57,919 bases of DNA from assembly GCA_015655215.1 (NCBI GenBank), contig JAATFL010000015.1, positions 1 to 57,919 of the forward strand, written 5' to 3'. The notes below the pieces were generated by a model that saw nothing but the letters and a program-made list of their open reading frames with translations, was not told the DNA's origin and searched no databases. The DNA comes from Coriobacteriia bacterium. GTDB lineage: Bacteria; Actinomycetota; Coriobacteriia; Coriobacteriales; RUG033. Every line of letters begins with the position of its first letter. Positions within the stretch are counted from its first letter, which is position 1. The translations under genes and the position numbers were made by a program. This document shows, one piece after another, positions 56,079 through 57,919 of the stretch.

Positions 56079-56469
56079 CCATCGGTTTCGCCCAACTCCA
56101 CCTTTGTGCTGGTGATTGCGGCGCAGGAGGGCCAGTCCAAGCTTGCATCGTCCAAGGCGTCGAGTCGTGTCCATGTGCAGGGTAAGAAGTGCTTCGGCCT
56201 TGCGGGGCTGACCCCTCCTCTCTCGGCTGCCGCGGATGGGCGTTGTTGTAGGCCATCAGGATAATCACGCTCAAGATATGGACGTGCTCCAGGCTTTTGC
56301 TATACGCTAACCTATCCCGGTATGTTTGCTGGTAACTCGATTGGCAATGCCACAACCAGCAGATACGTACTGGGTAAGCTGCTCTCCGGTTAGAAGATCA
56401 ACTAGCTATGAGGTATGTCGCAAGAGGATAGACGTATGTTTTCGTGTGATGGGTTATGCGGTACTGAAC
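56079..56469. other. Intergenic region after the MATE gene
   Basis: Base composition shifts from GC-rich to mixed here. Short ORFs on both strands (for example a minus-strand frame at 56032-56355) lack ribosome sites and conserved motifs. I see no gene, tRNA or repeat. Confidence 0.4.
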
Positions 56470-56507
56470 ATTTAGCCCGGAATCCGGCAATGGATCCCGG
56501 GCTAAAT
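56470..56507. repeat. 16-bp inverted repeat with 6-nt loop
   Basis: Arms 56470-56485 and 56492-56507 pair over all 16 positions with one G-U, around GGCAAT. No T-run follows on either strand. It stands in a gene-poor region and may be a mobile-element or transcript-end remnant. Confidence 0.6.
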
Positions 56508-56636
56508 CGTTGTGGGGAGATGAGCGTAATAATCTGAGGTGCTTGGATAGAACTATTCCTACCACACGGGTGCCCGGCCCGAAGAGGAATTTGTAATAGG
56601 TGCTGGTTGAATATCTTTCGGAATGGAGGAGGAAGT

Positions 56637-56819
56637 GTGTTGTGCTCCCGGGCTATTGCCAAGGGGCTCGTTAGGTTGCCGAGGTTCACTGGCAATACAG
56701 AAAAGTCGGGGTTTGGCGGCCTAGGAACTATGAGAAAGTGTCAGTATCCATGGGAATTTCCTCGTAAGAGAGACTCAGATAAGATTTGCTATTGTAAGCG
56801 ATGGTTATATGTCATCTAG
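56637..56819 (+). CDS. Possible small protein of unknown function
   Basis: A 60-codon frame beginning at GTG 56637 or TTG 56640 behind a GGAGGAGG sequence (56625-56632). The product is basic, with a KRDSDKICYCKRW segment near its end. I recognise no family and it could be chance. It overlaps the end of the frameshifted minus-strand gene by 15 bp. Confidence 0.25.
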   Translation: MLCSRAIAKGLVRLPRFTGNTEKSGFGGLGTMRKCQYPWEFPRKRDSDKICYCKRWLYVI

Positions 56820-57021
56820 CCACTGGAAAGCTTCATCCTCGGTGCTCATCCTGATGCTTTCATCGTTGAAGAGGATGAAAGACGGGAGGCCGATATACGC
56901 AATACTGTCATCGTCGCTGTAAATGGAGTCGTATGCGTCATAACCACGTCCTTCCTCTATCTTCTTGGCCGATGCACACCCCGTTGTCCCGTGCGAACCC
57001 CCGTATCGCTTGCAGTGTCAT
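56805..57021 (-). pseudogene. Frameshifted small gene, ~70-aa protein
   Basis: ATG 57021-57019 has GAGGAAG upstream and reads MTLQAIRGFARDNG. A run of four G then shifts the frame. In the +1 frame the gene continues through EEGRGYDAYDSIYSDDDS, IGLPSFILFNDESIRMSTEDEAFQWLDDI to TAA at 56805. Removing one G restores a ~71-codon gene. The pattern GYDAY...IGLPS.ILF...IRMSTEDEAF resembles small uncharacterised proteins of gut anaerobes. It is either a true frameshift or a sequencing error in the G run. Confidence 0.55.
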
Positions 57022-57029
57022 GACTTCCT

Positions 57030-57200
57030 CTCATTCTTTGTAATTGAGCATGAATCCGTTAGCAGCGTCGACGATTTTGTCCTGGAATTCTGCAAATGCG
57101 ATCCCAGCGGTTCATGGCAGCGTAGTATGACCTGAGTGATAAGTTTGCCGGCATCTCGCAAAGAGGGATGCACCGTGATTCAAATCTCAGTATTCAGAAT
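57030..57200 (-). pseudogene. Remnant of a gene upstream of the frameshifted ORF
   Basis: On the minus strand a short frame ends FAEFQDKIVDAANGFMLNYKE with TGA about 10 bp before the next ORF's ATG. Its frame is closed by a TGA 24 codons upstream, while an adjacent frame reads SYYAAMNRWD just before. This looks like the 3' end of a decayed gene broken by indels. The family is unknown. Confidence 0.35.
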
Positions 57201-57281
57201 TTAAAGTTCGAATACCTTTGAAGACAGTATTTGTATGTACTTTCATTATAGTGATTAATCAAGTGTTGCAGCTGTTGCCTT

Positions 57282-57412
57282 GAAAAGAAAAAGCCCCACT
57301 CGCGTGAGGCCGTTACTGCGAAGATGCCGCCTACGCGGCGCTCCCGAAGGAGCCTTTAAGGTAAACCTTTATTTTAACTCGCAGTATCACTTCGACTGGT
57401 AATCTCTGTGAT
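57282..57412 (-). ncRNA. Type II CRISPR tracrRNA
   Basis: Read on the minus strand, an anti-repeat ends in GCGAGTTAAAATAAAGG, nearly the SpCas9 tracr core GCAAGTTAAAATAAGGC. It is followed by a small AAGG-UUUA-CCUU nexus-like stem, a GCUCC-UUCG-GGAGC hairpin, a GCCGC-GUAG-GCGGC hairpin, and a terminal GCCUCAC-GCGA-GUGGGGC stem (57310-57293) with a U-rich tail (57292-57282). The start near 57412 follows TACTAT (57424-57419) with TTGCCC 18 bp further upstream. It lies 40 bp upstream of cas9 and diverges from it. The CRISPR repeat should contain a sequence like that at 57381-57407. Confidence 0.88.
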
Positions 57413-57447
57413 ATAAATATAGTAACTCACCTAGATGCTGGAGGGCA
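57391..57447. promoter_or_regulatory. Divergent promoters for tracrRNA and cas9
   Basis: Minus strand: TTGCCC (57448-57443) and TACTAT (57424-57419), 18 bp apart, for the tracrRNA. Plus strand: TATAAA (57412-57417) with a weak TTCGAC 15 bp upstream, possibly for cas9. The boxes overlap, so the two transcripts could compete. GGAGGG precedes the cas9 ATG. Confidence 0.45.
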
Positions 57448-57451
57448 AGAC

Positions 57452-57817
57452 ATGAATCTGCGGAAAGTCGAAAACTATACAATAGGATTAGACCTGGGTT
57501 CTGCATCCGTTGGCTGGGCTGTCATCGATAACAGGGGAGACCTATGCCATCTAAAGGGGAGGAATACTTGGGGGAGTCGGTTGTTCCCCCAGGCCATGTC
57601 GGCTGCAGACACACGTTTAAAGCGCGGCCAGCGACGTCGTTACGATAGACGTCGCTGGCGTTTGGATTTGCTGCAAGGGTTTTTTCTCAAGGAGATCTCA
57701 GAAATCGACCCTGATTTCTTTATCCGTCTTAACCAGGCACGCCTTCATAAGAAGGATCGTCTTCCGGGTCATGATTCCTACCGCTATCCTTTATTTAAGG
57801 TTCTGTTAACCCAGTGA
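57452..57817 (+). pseudogene. cas9: cas9, truncated after ~116 codons
   Basis: The 121-aa frame begins as a genuine Cas9. RuvC-I IGLDLGSASVGWAV carries the catalytic Asp (D14), and LKRGQRRRYDRRRWRLDLLQ (56-75) is the Arg-rich bridge helix. DPDFFIRLNQARLHKKDR and YRYPLF match the start of the recognition lobe of large type II-A/II-C Cas9. Homology stops at about F115; the last residues KVLLTQ and the TGA come from foreign DNA starting near 57799. A full Cas9 has 1000-1400 aa. The rest may lie beyond the window on the far side of the insertion. The minus-strand tracrRNA upstream confirms the system. Confidence 0.88.
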
Positions 57818-57919
57818 GTTGATGAATAGCGTCAGTCCTCCCTTGTATCCTGATGGCGTCGAAACCGCAGGGACAAGAAAGGACTGAACGGTGGATATCA
57901 TACCATGTGTGTTCAACCA
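57799..57919 (+). mobile_element. Left end of an insertion sequence inside cas9 (partial)
   Basis: From GGTTCTGTTAACC at 57799 the sequence no longer fits Cas9. The preceding bases are AT-rich (TTTATTTAA), a usual target type. A GGxTCT-type end recalls ISL3-family termini, but this is tentative. AGAAAGGAC upstream of GTG 57892 could start the transposase, whose first codons read MDIIPCVFN before the window ends. Confidence 0.5.

Noticed and set aside
56402-56695. 97-aa minus-strand frame
   Set aside because: No ribosome site and no recognisable motif, and it spans the inverted repeat at 56470-56507.
57201-57451. CRISPR array near cas9
   Set aside because: No repeated units with spacers are present. 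The region holds one anti-repeat inside the tracrRNA only.

Overview
The window is GC-rich, tightly packed actinobacterial chromosome with one AT-richer end. The closest fit is an anaerobic gut-type member of the class Coriobacteriia. The evidence is a membrane-anchored LuxR-type regulator of the kind abundant in that class, sufCBDSU with no suf-specific repressor beside it, a type III glutamine synthetase beside a GSI plus a GlnR-like gene, a four-domain ribosomal protein S1, and a formate hydrogenlyase operon. I cannot assign a genus.

Layout. 1-16446: one long plus-strand operon for a complete Hyd-4-type formate hydrogenlyase: hydN-like ferredoxin, fdhF with Cys at the selenocysteine position, hyfA, hyfBCDEFGHI, hycH/hyfJ, hycI, a FocA/FdhC formate channel and fdhD. 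It would import formate, oxidise it, pass electrons through FeS proteins to a group 4 [NiFe] hydrogenase and couple this to ion translocation. 16447-16735: a perfect hairpin facing a minus-strand promoter. 16736-21863: sufCBDSU on the minus strand, with overlapping genes. 22012-24331: a LuxR-type membrane regulator diverging from mntP. 24479-27249: the methionine importer metNIQ, preceded by a methionine-rich, apparently leaderless leader peptide. 27334-31844: nitrogen assimilation, with type III glutamine synthetase (minus) diverging from GSI (plus), followed by a GlnR-like regulator carrying an in-frame amber codon. 31938-36867: polA, a HAD phosphatase and lrgAB. 37363-43697: rpsA, mnmA, coaE, a lytic transglycosylase and uvrB. 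43707-48961: an ABC exporter, then a SmtB/ArsR-type sensor with a P1B metal ATPase. 48989-56078: a flippase-like membrane protein, larE, a 43-aa membrane peptide, uvrA and a MATE transporter.

56079-57919 is AT-richer and looks like a decaying accessory region. It holds a frameshifted small gene, gene remnants, an inverted repeat, a type II CRISPR tracrRNA on the minus strand, and the first ~116 codons of cas9, which ends abruptly at what looks like the left end of an insertion sequence running off the window.

The most novel signal is the Met-rich leader peptide upstream of metNIQ. It has -35/-10 boxes 17 bp apart, an ATG at the expected transcription start, and a Met-Met-Met-Pro-Met run. This suggests ribosome-mediated sensing of methionine supply in a lineage where I know of no such description. 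Next in interest are the amber codon at the phosphoacceptor-equivalent position of the GlnR-like gene, the tracrRNA with an interrupted cas9, an FdhD lacking its usual CxxC, and several long unexplained hairpins.
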